From Nocardia vaccinii NBRC 15922 (GTDB lineage Bacteria > Actinomycetota > Actinomycetes > Mycobacteriales > Mycobacteriaceae), in NCBI RefSeq assembly GCF_001613305.1, contig NZ_BDCC01000020.1, forward strand, positions 1 through 64,000: a stretch of DNA of 64,000 nucleotides, in the 5' to 3' direction. Position 1 is the stretch's first letter. The number at the start of each line of letters is the position of its first letter. The translations under genes and the position numbers were made by a program. Shown here piece after piece: positions 34,501 to 39,372 of the stretch. The notes beneath the pieces are model-generated. The model worked only from the letters and a program-made list of their open reading frames with translations, had not been told where the DNA came from and ran no database searches.

Positions 34501-36659
34501 GCGAGGCGCTGCCGCCCGGCACCGTCGCCGAATTCGCCGCTTTGTCCTCGGCCGGGCTGCACAATCTGTACGGCCCGACCGAGGCCGCGGTCTCGGTGAC
34601 GTACCGGCCCGCATCCACCGGCGACCGGACGACGGTACCGATCGGTGTGGCGCAATGGAATACGCGCACCTATGTGCTCGACTCCCGGTTGCGGCTCACT
34701 CCGGCCGGCGTGGTCGGCGAATTGTATCTGGCGGGAACCCAATTGGCGCGCGGCTATCTGCGCCGACCGGATCTGAGCGCCGACCGGTTCGTCGCGGATC
34801 CGTACGGCCCGCCCGGATCGCGGATGTACCGGACAGGTGACCTGGTGCGGCGGCGGCCGGACGGCGTGCTGGAGTACCTGGGCCGCAGCGACTTCCAGGC
34901 GAAGATCCGGGGCCACCGGATCGAGCTGGGCGAGATCGAGACCGCGCTGCTGGCCGAATCCACGGTCGCCCAGACGGTCGTGGTGGTGGCGCCCTCGGAG
35001 ATCGGCGATCAACTCGTCGCCTACGTGGTTCCGGCGGTCGAGGACCTGTCGGTCGATGCCCTGCGGGCGTCGCTGAGCCAGGTGCTGCCCTCGTACATGG
35101 TGCCCTCGGCGATCATGGTGCTCGATGCCATGCCGATGAACGCCAGCGGTAAGGCCGACCGCAAAGCCCTGCCGCGGCCGGTGTTGCGGACGCGCGAATT
35201 CGTCGCGCCCGCCACCGAAACCGAGCGATCGGTCGCCGAGGTCTTCACCGAGGTGTTGCAGGTCGATCGCGTCGGCGCCGAGGACGACTTCTTCGCCCTC
35301 GGCGGCAGTTCGCTGCTGGCCTTCACACTGCAGCGGGCACTGAACAGTCGGCTCGGCATCGATGTGCCGATGGCGGCGCTGTTCACCGCGCCCACCGTGC
35401 GTGCCCTCGCGGCCCGGATCGACGATCCGGGTGAGTCGGCGGTCGCGGTGACCGATCCACGGCCCTCGATGGCCGCCGACGCGGTGCTCGAATCGGAGAT
35501 CGACGGCGCCGGTGTGCTGCCCGCGCGCGCGGACGCGCCGCAGGACGTACTGCTCACCGGCGCAACCGGTTTCGTGGGCGCGCATCTGCTGCGCGAACTG
35601 CTGGACAGCACTTCCGCGCGGGTGTGGTGCCTGGTGCGCGGTGACGACGACGGCCAGGCGGAGAAGCGAATTCGTGATTCGCTGGAGCACTACCGGCTCT
35701 GGCAGGATTCGTACCGCTCCCGGATCGTCGCTGTCGCAGGCGATCTGGCCGCACCCAGGTTCGGGCTGGATCAGGCGGGTTACACCCGGCTGGCCGAGCG
35801 GGTCGATGTGATCTTCCACAACGGCGCCCGGGTCAACCACATCGAGCCCTACGCGCGGTTGCGTGCGGCCAATGTGTCGGGTACCCGGGAGGTGCTGCGC
35901 CTGGCCACCAACGGCCGGATCAAGCCGGTGCACTACATCTCCACGGCCAATACGGTGATCCCCGTCGCGCTCACACCGGATTTCGCGGGTGCGGAGGATA
36001 CCGAGCTGAGCGTCGCGGAGGTGTCCGACAACGGGTACGTGGCCAGTAAATGGGTTGCCGAGCAACTGGTCCGGCAGGCCGGTGAGCGTGGTGTGCCGGT
36101 GCGCATCTACCGGCCCGGCCTGGTGTCCGGTGCTCCGCACACTGGTGTGAACAGCGCCGACGACTCGTTCTGGAACATGATCCGGGCCGCGGCCATCCTC
36201 GGACTGGCGCCCGACACCGGCGATGCGGCGATGCCGTTGGTCCCGGTGAACTACGTCGTCGCGGCGATCGTGGCGCTGGCGGCCGAACCGGCCGACGGTA
36301 CGGCCTACCATCTGGTGAATCGGAACGCGGTGCGGATAGGTGAGATCTTCCAGGCCCTGAGCCGCAACGGAATTCCGATCGAGATCGCCCCGGTGGAGCA
36401 GATCGCCGTCCGGCTGGCCGAGGAGGCGGCCGCCCGCGATGCCGCGGGTGACGACTCGCTGGTACGTGCGGCCCTGGTCAGCGGCAACTACGGCGGTTCG
36501 CCGATCACCGTCGAGGACACCCGCACCCGGACGGCCCTCGCGCGGTACGGGATCGCTTGTCCGCCGGTCGATTCCGCGGTACTGGACGCGTATGTAACGG
36601 CCTTCGTCGAGTCGGGATTCTTTCCCGCACCGGCCGGGGAGCGCGTGCGACACGACTGA
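22512..36659 (+). CDS. Four-module non-ribosomal peptide synthetase with terminal reductase (A-T-E-C-A-T-C-A-T-C-A-T-R)
   Basis: 4715 residues in one frame. Domains with rough positions: A1 (20-530), T1 (GGDSI, about 563), E (HHFVIDGVSW, about 766), C2 of D-to-L type (HHILLDGWS, about 1261), A2 (about 1600-2060), T2 (GGNSL, about 2113), C3 (HHISADG, about 2304), A3 (about 2660-3120), T3 (about 3188), C4 (NHIAADG, about 3395), A4 (about 3740-4200), T4 (GGSSL, about 4262) and a thioester reductase (TGATGFVGAHLL about 4346; GYVASKW about 4509). It should build a tetrapeptide whose first residue is epimerised to D and release it by NAD(P)H reduction as an aldehyde or alcohol. There is no starter C domain, so the N-terminus is probably free. 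GTG start without a clear Shine-Dalgarno. No MbtH, phosphopantetheinyl transferase, tailoring or export gene is adjacent. The product cannot be named from sequence. Confidence 0.92.
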   Translation: MRTNTGRQQSRGNRRRGSVLFPSLLTAAVEYAADAVAIRFSASGDPADARQLTYRELDESSSRLARELIARGIGADDAVAVGIARSIESVLAVWAIAKTGAAFVPVDPAYPAERIEHILSDSGAVLGLTTTAHRAAFAAGPEWIELDDAAHAERIATHPAHPVSYADRVRTVSELHPAYYIYTSGSTGRPKGVVVGHGGLGSLVTAMRESFGVGRESRVAHVCSPNFDVSVLELMLAFSSGATLVVSPPQVFGGHELAELLRRERVTHMLITPGALESVDSTGLDDLRTVMVAGDRFGPELVGRWARDGRSFLNGYGPTEATILATATGALRSDELVTIGTAVPGMGAFVLDARLRPVPAGTTGELYLSGPALARGYLGRPGLTSERFVASPFDAETGKPGARLYRTGDLVRRSESGTIEYLGRTDFQVKIRGVRIELGEIDNALTAHPDIDYAATLDRTLPSGSKALVSYVLPRAGTAVDTGRLAEFLAESLPAYMIPTLIMVLDQIPLTPVGKLDRAALPEPVFEAAEFRAPVTENEILIAELFAGLLGVERVGLDDSFFGLGGDSILSIQLVSRAKARGLAFTAQDVFNHRTVAGLAEIASAVGESAREQLAELPGGGVGEMPLTPLMAATLAKGPAYRRYSQSMTLRLPDELDDETLLATLNAVLDHHDVLRSRLHGNAEQGWTFEALAPGAVDAAALVRRVDLPADIDEAELSRRASAEFDAALGRLDPAGAAMVQFVRFAFQGEPDAQAPGRHDILLVVAHHFVIDGVSWRILIPDLMVAWLQIAAGQPVALPAVGTSMRRWAHALADAARRPEVVAELALWQEISQTEDPQLGVRAFDPAIDTLATVERLRVTVPPEVTEAALATIPAKFRGGANDALLSALALAVSRWRGDAAGGAVLVRLEGHGREDDFVPGADLSHTVGWFTSAYPVRLDLADADFAAVLDGGPAAGDLLKAIKEQLLAVPGRGLGFGLLSHFNPETSGQLRDLGQITFNYLGRIAAGGEAAELAESGWAPTGELGDFDAELDRDMPANGAIDINAIVTDGPDGPQLGASFAFPAGLLSRERVQELADLWVTALTALAGHAQRPDAGGLTPSDLPLVRAAQSDIAVWERNYPALSEIWPLSPLQSGLLFHTMLTQTTVDVYTIQARVDLGGTVDTSRLRTAAQAIVDRYPSLRAAFATGAEGQSVQVVLDRVTVPWREEDLTALPESEREPELRRRIAADRATHFDPSTAPLLRFTVYRTASDRCHLAITTHHILLDGWSMPVLLRDLLLLYATRGDASALPRPESYRNFLTWLSHRDRDESLRLWGEALAGVDEPTLLAPQPRTAENYEIGKVVTGFDAEATRRITDFAAELGVTVNTVVQAAWGILLGRLVGRDDVVFGAAVSGRPADLPGVESMVGLFVNTVPVRVRAEGGVSVAELLRELQRAQVALFEHHHVGLTDIQRIAGDATQFDSLLVFESYPLNEEAIAAASSIDGMTVTGVGMLDDSHYPLTLVVLAESTLEVTWKYLRSRFSDDEVETLAARMVRMLDALVANPRMAVESIDVLDAAERERILHEWNDTAHPIDPELLQSGFRRAVQEYPDRTALVYEGTELTYREFGERVNRLARLLISRGVGADSVVGIAIRRSPELMIAIYAVRSAGGAYTPVDPDHPAERIEYVFRTARPVCVLTTTADAVPVPDGVEVLAIDAVDTRDLDGGPLAAEELLRPVRPENLAYVMFTSGSTGRPKGVAVSQGALVNHMTWMQAEYPVRPDDVYLLKAAVTFDSIWGYYLPLRVGATLVLATHDGHRDAQYIAETIAAQRVTVTDFVPSMLSVFVSHAAAGSLPSLRLVISGGELLPSETVAALRELGAVDTLNVYGPTETTIAVTTLLATGNEQGGLPIGSPGWNSRVYVLDSRLRPVPAGVTGELYIAGDQLARGYIGREELTAERFVADPFGTGGRMYRTGDLAAWSSPGVLKYLGRSDFQVKLRGQRIELGEIESALSAQPEVAHAAVAVTASEIGDQLVGYAVAAPGARIEPDRLRAALGRILPSYMVPVTVMELDALPLNQSGKLDRKALPRPTFAAREFRAPSTPIEEIVARVFAEVLGVDRVGADDDFFGLGGNSLIATQVVARLGAALNARVSVRALFDTPTVAALAAGIVPGAGDAAQRPPLVRAERPAIVPLSLAQQRMWLLNQIDPESPVYNLPFAIRLTGELNVEAIRNAVLDVLERHESLRTRFPLSGPGGEPQQEILSVGETLPDGVLVETATAEDLGRVSEVMATGFDVTTHPPVRARLYADPATGDHLLVVVVHHISADGVSLAPLARDLVTAYLARLEGNAPGWAPLPVQYADFTLWQRAAIGTDDDENSVAAQQLTYWRGQLAGIAEAPRLPLDHPRPPRPSGRGALATVTVPAAVHAGLTDLAREHHSSLFMVVHAALAALLARLSGGSDIAIGTPIAGRGAAALDDLVGMFVNTLTLRLDVDRSGPFAALIERARETDLSAFAHADIPFERVAEAVRPTSTGGDPLFQVVLAFQNVEQPTLELPGLTVAAMDTGAVTAKFDLLVTVEPHYAADGTFDVLVAGFTYATDVFDEATVNGIARRFERFVTAVAADPGIVVGDVDLLDAGERDRGPVVPSAPVASPPEDSVRVPTLPDLMSAAVDNNPDGVAVIFADATEQLSELEYLDLDERSTQLARVLIDRGIGPEDLVAIGIPRSPESVLAVWAIAKSGAGFVPVDPNYPADRVAHMLADSHAVLGLTVESVRADLPAQVEWLVLDDVETERLIDASSADPVTDADRRRPLRAAHPAYVIYTSGSTGLPKGVVVTHAGLASFCEEQRERYRVTSSSRALHFASPSFDASILELLLALGGGATMVVAAPTVYGGAELAALLARERVTHAFITPSALASVDPKGLDKLRVVIAGGEACPPDLVQRWAIPIGGRRTREFYNGYGPTETTIMTNISAPLVPGETVTLGGPIRAITEYVLDERMSPVPDRAVGELYITGAQQARGYHERPALTAARFVANPFDPSGSRLYRTGDLVRRTFDGELEYLGRNDFQVKIRGFRIELGEIDAVLAGQDGIDFAVTIGHELPTGATILVSYVHAADGAVADADELVAVAERRLPAHMVPTTVMVLDRIPLTPVGKLDRAALPAPRLHTREFRAPSGRLEELVAEAFTELLAPATPVGADDDFFELGGNSLIATRLMARVGAALDARVPVRLLFEASTVAALAARLADHAVADDRPALVAGPRPERIPLSPAQRGMWLLNRFDTASVAYNVPMAVRLRGRLDVDALRAAIADLVARHEILRTVYPLAADAGTSGADSATPDDGPVQVILPVAQAVPPLRVQPVEPSAIAAAVAELARTEFDLTERVPLVVALFDLGAAEPDEHEYVLAVVVNHIAADGSSIGPLARDLMLAYAARSAGDAPRWEPLPVQYADYSIWQRTVLGSEDDPESLAAQQISYWRTALAGLPDQLDLPSDRPRPLLRSYTGGRVEVRVDADTHRALAELSRTHGATLFMTVHTALAVLLARLSGTDDIAIGSPVAGRGDAALDDLIGMFINTLVFRTRYDARATFSELLARQREEDIRAFANADVPFERLVGVLDPVRSPARHPLYQVALSFQNLAPVALEMPGLGVSGLDIGVEVSQFDLHWMIGDSYDAEGAPQGIGGIVTYASDMFEHDTVQGFVDRFVRLLGTLARDSDAVLGDIDVIDAAERAALLSDAADTAHPIADEVLLSGYRRAVAAAPDAVAVVHDETVWTYREFDERVNRLARYLIGQGVGPESVVALAIPRSAELMVAMYAVLSAGGAYLPLDLEHPAGRIAYVLETAEPALVLTTGGAEVPGARGGDLDTLELSEYSAEPVGASELRTPLRADHPAYVLFTSGSTGRPKGVLVPHGAITNQIAWMAEHYSIAPRDVYLQKTATTFDVSLWGYFVPLWAGARVVLAAPAGQRDPRYLAELIDAHQVTVTDFVPSVLQVFLAAAQPAQVASLRAVFAIGEALPPGTVAEFAALSSAGLHNLYGPTEAAVSVTYRPASTGDRTTVPIGVAQWNTRTYVLDSRLRLTPAGVVGELYLAGTQLARGYLRRPDLSADRFVADPYGPPGSRMYRTGDLVRRRPDGVLEYLGRSDFQAKIRGHRIELGEIETALLAESTVAQTVVVVAPSEIGDQLVAYVVPAVEDLSVDALRASLSQVLPSYMVPSAIMVLDAMPMNASGKADRKALPRPVLRTREFVAPATETERSVAEVFTEVLQVDRVGAEDDFFALGGSSLLAFTLQRALNSRLGIDVPMAALFTAPTVRALAARIDDPGESAVAVTDPRPSMAADAVLESEIDGAGVLPARADAPQDVLLTGATGFVGAHLLRELLDSTSARVWCLVRGDDDGQAEKRIRDSLEHYRLWQDSYRSRIVAVAGDLAAPRFGLDQAGYTRLAERVDVIFHNGARVNHIEPYARLRAANVSGTREVLRLATNGRIKPVHYISTANTVIPVALTPDFAGAEDTELSVAEVSDNGYVASKWVAEQLVRQAGERGVPVRIYRPGLVSGAPHTGVNSADDSFWNMIRAAAILGLAPDTGDAAMPLVPVNYVVAAIVALAAEPADGTAYHLVNRNAVRIGEIFQALSRNGIPIEIAPVEQIAVRLAEEAAARDAAGDDSLVRAALVSGNYGGSPITVEDTRTRTALARYGIACPPVDSAVLDAYVTAFVESGFFPAPAGERVRHD
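22560..25790 (+). other. NRPS module 1: A-T-E
   Basis: The loading module activates the first residue and epimerises it. By eye, aligned to GrsA, the pocket reads D-V-L-L-M-A-G-I-L-K (from FDVSVLE, THMLITP, VMVAG, LNGYGPTEATIL and the late Lys of GKLDR), which suggests a hydrophobic side chain; I cannot name the residue. T1 has the GGDSI form seen before epimerisation domains. The E domain has HHFVIDGVSW, VGWFTSAYPVRL and FNYLGR. Confidence 0.75.
25880..28980 (+). other. NRPS module 2: C(DCL)-A-T
   Basis: The C domain opens LSPLQSGLLFHTM and has HHILLDGWS, features of domains accepting a D donor, consistent with the upstream E domain. The A2 pocket reads approximately D-S-W-D-V-S-V-I-A-K, but the FDSIWG segment is one residue shorter than usual so positions 236-239 are uncertain. 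The Asp at position 278 suggests a basic or polar side chain. Confidence 0.7.
29020..32215 (+). other. NRPS module 3: C(LCL)-A-T
   Basis: The C domain opens PLSLAQQRMWLLNQ and has HHISADGVS, the LCL type. The A3 pocket reads about D-A-L-F-V-A-G-I-M-K, close to module 1, and the whole A3 domain is more like A1 than A2 or A4. It probably activates a hydrophobic residue similar to that of module 1. Confidence 0.7.
32250..36650 (+). other. NRPS module 4: C(LCL)-A-T plus reductase release domain
   Basis: C4 (PLSPAQRGMWLLNR) has NHIAADG in place of HHxxxDG; the second His, the catalytic one, is kept. The A4 pocket reads about D-V-W-D-V-A-L-V-S-K, close to module 2. The R domain from about 35540 has the nucleotide-binding TGATGFVGAHLLREL and the Tyr-Lys pair in GYVASKW, so release is reductive; no thioesterase is present. 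Confidence 0.75.
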
Positions 36660-37019
36660 TCGATCGTCCGGGTGTCATTGCCGCACAGCTGATCACGTGT
36701 CGCGGCGACACCCGGACGGACCGGTCGGGGGCCCCGGACCTGCTCGGAGGTAGGTCGAGTCCGTTGCGCGTGTCGTCGGCGCACGGGTGGTCGGACGCCG
36801 CGACGGCACCCGGATGGGCCCGCCGGGTCCGCGGTTCGGATCGCATCAGGGGTAGGTCGAGTCCGTGATGCGGTAGCGCCCGACACGGTTCACCCGGGGC
36901 CGGAGTTCTCGCCTGCGCCGACCGAGATGGGGCGGCGCGACAGATCGTCCGGGTGTCACCCGGCTGCGCAGGCAATCATCTGCCGAACGACAGCCGGGCG
37001 GGTCGACGGTTCGCGGGGA
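36660..37019. repeat. Repeat-rich intergenic region downstream of the NRPS
   Basis: No gene. Two exact 16-bp direct repeats occur: GATCGTCCGGGTGTCA at 36662-36677 and 36943-36958, and GGTAGGTCGAGTCCGT at 36749-36764 and 36851-36866. The second copy of the latter sits in the loop of a 7-bp hairpin (CGCATCA 36842-36848 / TGATGCG 36866-36872). It looks like partial duplication of a structured element. Confidence 0.6.
36665..36718 (+). terminator. Terminator-like hairpin after the NRPS gene
   Basis: CGTCCGGGTGTC (36665-36676) pairs perfectly with 36707-36718, and inside it GCCGC (36680-36684) pairs with GCGGC (36702-36706), giving about 17 bp with a 3-nt bulge. It begins 5 nt after the NRPS stop. 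There is no T-run. Confidence 0.6.
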
Positions 37020-37928
37020 TCAGATCGGGCGCAGGTCGATCTTCTTGCGCAGGCGGGCGCGATCGCGTTCGAGGCGGCGGGCCTCGTAGGCGATCGGGAA
37101 GTAGCGCAGGCGTTCGGGGAGCAGCGGGACGGTGCGCCCGACCAGCCAGCCGAGGGCACGCAGGGTCGCCTCATCGGTGGACGACCAGCTCAGGCCCAGT
37201 TTCTCGCGGGCGCTCCCGGGAGTGGTGCCCACGGTGAAGAAGTACTGCAGGCGGCTCACCGGTGCTGTGGCGGCCCGCCATATCGGTGCGAGCGGACGGG
37301 GCAGGAAGGTCGGCGGGGCGATCCGCCGACTCACCTTCAGGAAGTCGTACGCGACGGGGGTCGCGAGCAGATGGTTTTCCAGCTTGTCGTGGAAGTAGTC
37401 CAGCCATTCGCGGTAGGTCGGCGGAATCTCCTTGGGCGCCACCGAGAAGTTGCGCATCAGTTGCACGACCTCCTGGTAGTACTCCTCCTTGTCGGCTTCG
37501 CTCAGCGGCGTGCGGGTGAAGGGTTTCGCGCCCTCGGTGTAGGCGTAGACCGCGGTGTGCAGCACCCAGGCCCACGGTCCGGACGACAGCGCGGTATGCC
37601 GAACACCCTGTGCGTCAACGGTATTGAGCGTGGTGTGCATCTTGCGGAGGCGATCCGCCTCGGCCAGCGCCTCGTCCCCGGCGTAGATCCACATCATCAC
37701 CGAGGCGATACTGCGAAAGGCCCGGCCCATCGGATCGGTGCGGAAGGTCGAATGTTCGTCGACCACCGCCGCGATGGACGGCTCCATCGTCTGCAGCAGA
37801 AAGGCGGACCCCGAGGTGAACGGAAAGGTGATCAACCCGACCTCGTCCCACATCCGGCTCTCGGATGTGAACGGCCGACGGGCCGGAAGTTCGCGGTCGG
37901 CGGGCTCGATTCGTGTGGACGCGGTCAC
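37020..37928 (-). CDS. DUF2236 (MpaB/latex-clearing oxygenase-like) protein
   Basis: 302 residues of the DUF2236 family. Seen motifs include GSAFLLQTMEPSIAAVVDEH near the N-terminus, RAFRSIASVMMWIYAGDE, HTTLNTVDAQGVRHTALSSG and WVLHTAVYAYTE. These conserved His-containing segments resemble the heme-binding core of rubber oxygenases (Lcp) and MpaB-type oxygenases, so a b-type heme oxygenase acting on a lipophilic substrate is a reasonable guess; most actinobacterial members are untested. GTG start with AAAGGAG 7 nt upstream. It converges on the NRPS gene, so a tailoring role is possible but only by proximity. Confidence 0.75.
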   Translation of the reverse strand: MTASTRIEPADRELPARRPFTSESRMWDEVGLITFPFTSGSAFLLQTMEPSIAAVVDEHSTFRTDPMGRAFRSIASVMMWIYAGDEALAEADRLRKMHTTLNTVDAQGVRHTALSSGPWAWVLHTAVYAYTEGAKPFTRTPLSEADKEEYYQEVVQLMRNFSVAPKEIPPTYREWLDYFHDKLENHLLATPVAYDFLKVSRRIAPPTFLPRPLAPIWRAATAPVSRLQYFFTVGTTPGSAREKLGLSWSSTDEATLRALGWLVGRTVPLLPERLRYFPIAYEARRLERDRARLRKKIDLRPI

Positions 37929-38089
37929 GGGATCTCCTTTGATCGCACAGGCAGCGCGGCTTACCCACTCGGCAGTGAGAAGGTTATTGTAAAAGTCTCT
38001 CATCATGTCGTCGTGCTGGCAAGGGCGAGGCCGTATCCCGCACGGATCCGCTCCGGCCCGATGATCGTCCGGTCCGAAGTAAGGATCGC

Positions 38090-38164
38090 GTGAATATCGA
38101 CGCCGATGCCGACGATCCGGTGGAAGAATGGGACTCTCACCTGGAATCCGAGAAGGGAGAGTGA
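38090..38164 (+). CDS. 24-residue acidic ORF coupled to a basic small ORF
   Basis: A GTG-started ORF (begins VNIDADADDPVEEWDSHLE) with 10 acidic residues out of 24, preceded by AAGG. Its TGA overlaps the ATG of the next small ORF (TGATG). The frame is open further upstream, so the true start could be earlier. It may be a leader for the downstream ORF or the tail of a lost gene. No family recognised. Confidence 0.3.
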   Translation: MNIDADADDPVEEWDSHLESEKGE

Positions 38165-38343
38165 TGGCGATGATCCACCTGCGCCGCCCCGCCCATCGCC
38201 CCCTGCTGCCGAAGTTGCGCGCCTGCCTTCACCACCCCATGAGGCGTCACGACCTCACCCGCGAGGAGCGCCGCAACCTGGCCGCATCCGACGCTCACCC
38301 CGCGGTCTACAGCGCCTCCCTCGGCTGCCATCCGCACCTGTGA
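38164..38343 (+). CDS. 59-residue Arg/His-rich small protein
   Basis: 59 residues, starting MAMIHLRRPAHRPLLPKLRA, with about 10 Arg, 9 His and 2 Cys and a strongly positive charge. GGGAGAG precedes the ATG and the start overlaps the acidic ORF. No known domain. High basic content suggests nucleic-acid or membrane binding, or simply translation of GC-rich DNA; the ribosome site and coupling make it a moderate candidate. Confidence 0.4.
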   Translation: MAMIHLRRPAHRPLLPKLRACLHHPMRRHDLTREERRNLAASDAHPAVYSASLGCHPHL

Positions 38344-38814
38344 CCCGCTGACTCGTCTGGTGTGTCGGCCACGTGGGCGGAAGCCTGCGACCGTGCCGGA
38401 GGATTCGTCGACGGCAAAGACGAGGGCTCGGCTCCCGATCTCCTTGACAGCCGACACGGTCTCCGGCGCCGCGCGCACGCCCCGGTGTTGCGCGCTACTC
38501 GGCTTGATGTCGCGGCCCAGCTCGGCGCAATAGTGGTCCGGCCCGCATGCGTGAAGCCGGGGCGCAGATGTACGGCCTTCAGGCGATGGCGCGGCGGATC
38601 GCGGCGCGATAGCGAGCCCTGATCACGAGAGCCCGGTGCGTGCCTGGGGGATTGGAAGTGGTCGATGGATGGGCCGCCGCTACGGTGCGGTGGTTTCGGC
38701 GTGCGCCCGGTCGGCGCCTGCCTTGCTCGCGCGCTGGTTCCCGTAACTGCGTGACCGGGCTCTCGAGCATGACCTGATGTGACAGGCCGTGAAATAAAAG
38801 TTTCTGATTTCACT
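38344..38814. other. Gap with probable gene remnants, and LysR promoter
   Basis: No intact gene. On the minus strand about 38380-38475 reads ETVSAVKEIGSRALVFAVDE, which resembles an internal piece of a short-chain dehydrogenase, without start or continuation. The AT-rich end (GAAATAAAAG then TTTCTGATTTC, 38791-38811) is likely the promoter of the LysR gene that follows. Confidence 0.35.
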
Positions 38815-39262
38815 ATGCCGCATGGTCGTGCAGCCGAGGGAGCGGAAACGGATTTCAAGCAGCTCACCGCACTGGTGACGGTGGCGGAGGCGGGCAGCGT
38901 GACCCGGGCGGCGCAGCTCCTGCATCTCGTGCAGCCGGCGGTGACGCGCCAGATCAAGACGCTGGAGGAAGAACTCGGGATATCGCTGTTCGAGCGGACG
39001 CGGCACGGAATGCGGCCGACCGATGCCGGTGCGGTGCTGGTCGACCGCGCCCGACGCGCCCTCGCCGAGCTGGAACGGGCTCGCGCCGAGGTCCGGCCCC
39101 AGGGCGCGTCGGTGTCGGGCATCGTCACCGTGGGATTGCTGGAGAGTTCCGTCGACATCGTCGCCGCGCCGCTCGTGCGGCGGCTGCGGGAACGGCACCC
39201 CGGTATCCGCCTTCGGCCTGCTCAGCGCCTATTCCGGTGACCTCCAGCGATGGCTCGACATC
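38815..39262 (+). pseudogene. LysR-family regulator, frameshifted and truncated
   Basis: The N-terminal winged helix-turn-helix is intact (FKQLTALVTVAEAGSVTRAA, then QLLHLVQPAVTRQIKTLEEE) and the linker and first part of the effector domain follow. At about 39210 the frame breaks: the encoded protein ends IRLRPAQRLFR, but dropping one C from the CCGCC run restores FGLLSAYSGDLQRWLD, the expected LysR continuation. Homology then stops at about 39262, where unrelated sequence (RPHGRITKFYF) begins, so about 170 residues of the effector domain are missing. A one-base frameshift plus a 3' deletion make this a pseudogene. Its position upstream of the acyl-CoA operon suggests it once controlled that operon. 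Confidence 0.8.
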
Positions 39263-39282
39263 GCACGGCCGCATGGCCGCAT

Positions 39283-39331
39283 CACAAAATTCTATTTCAG
39301 GTTGATTCATATCATCAGTCACGATGGCTAT
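39283..39331 (+). promoter_or_regulatory. AT-rich promoter candidate for the acyl-CoA operon
   Basis: AAATTCTATTTCAGG and TTGATTCATATC stand out from the surrounding GC-rich DNA. TTGATT (39302-39307) and GGCTAT (39326-39331) are spaced 18 nt, a plausible -35/-10 pair, 42 nt before the acyl-CoA dehydrogenase start. Confidence 0.35.
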
Positions 39332-39372
39332 CGGGAGTCGAAGTACGGCAGAGCGGACGACTGGAGCAGAGG

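Noticed and set aside
38380..38475. Minus-strand fragment resembling a short-chain dehydrogenase (ETVSAVKEIGSRALVFAVDE)
   Set aside because: Only about 30 residues, no start and no neighbouring motifs such as TGxxxGIG or YxxxK, so not called as a gene remnant with confidence.
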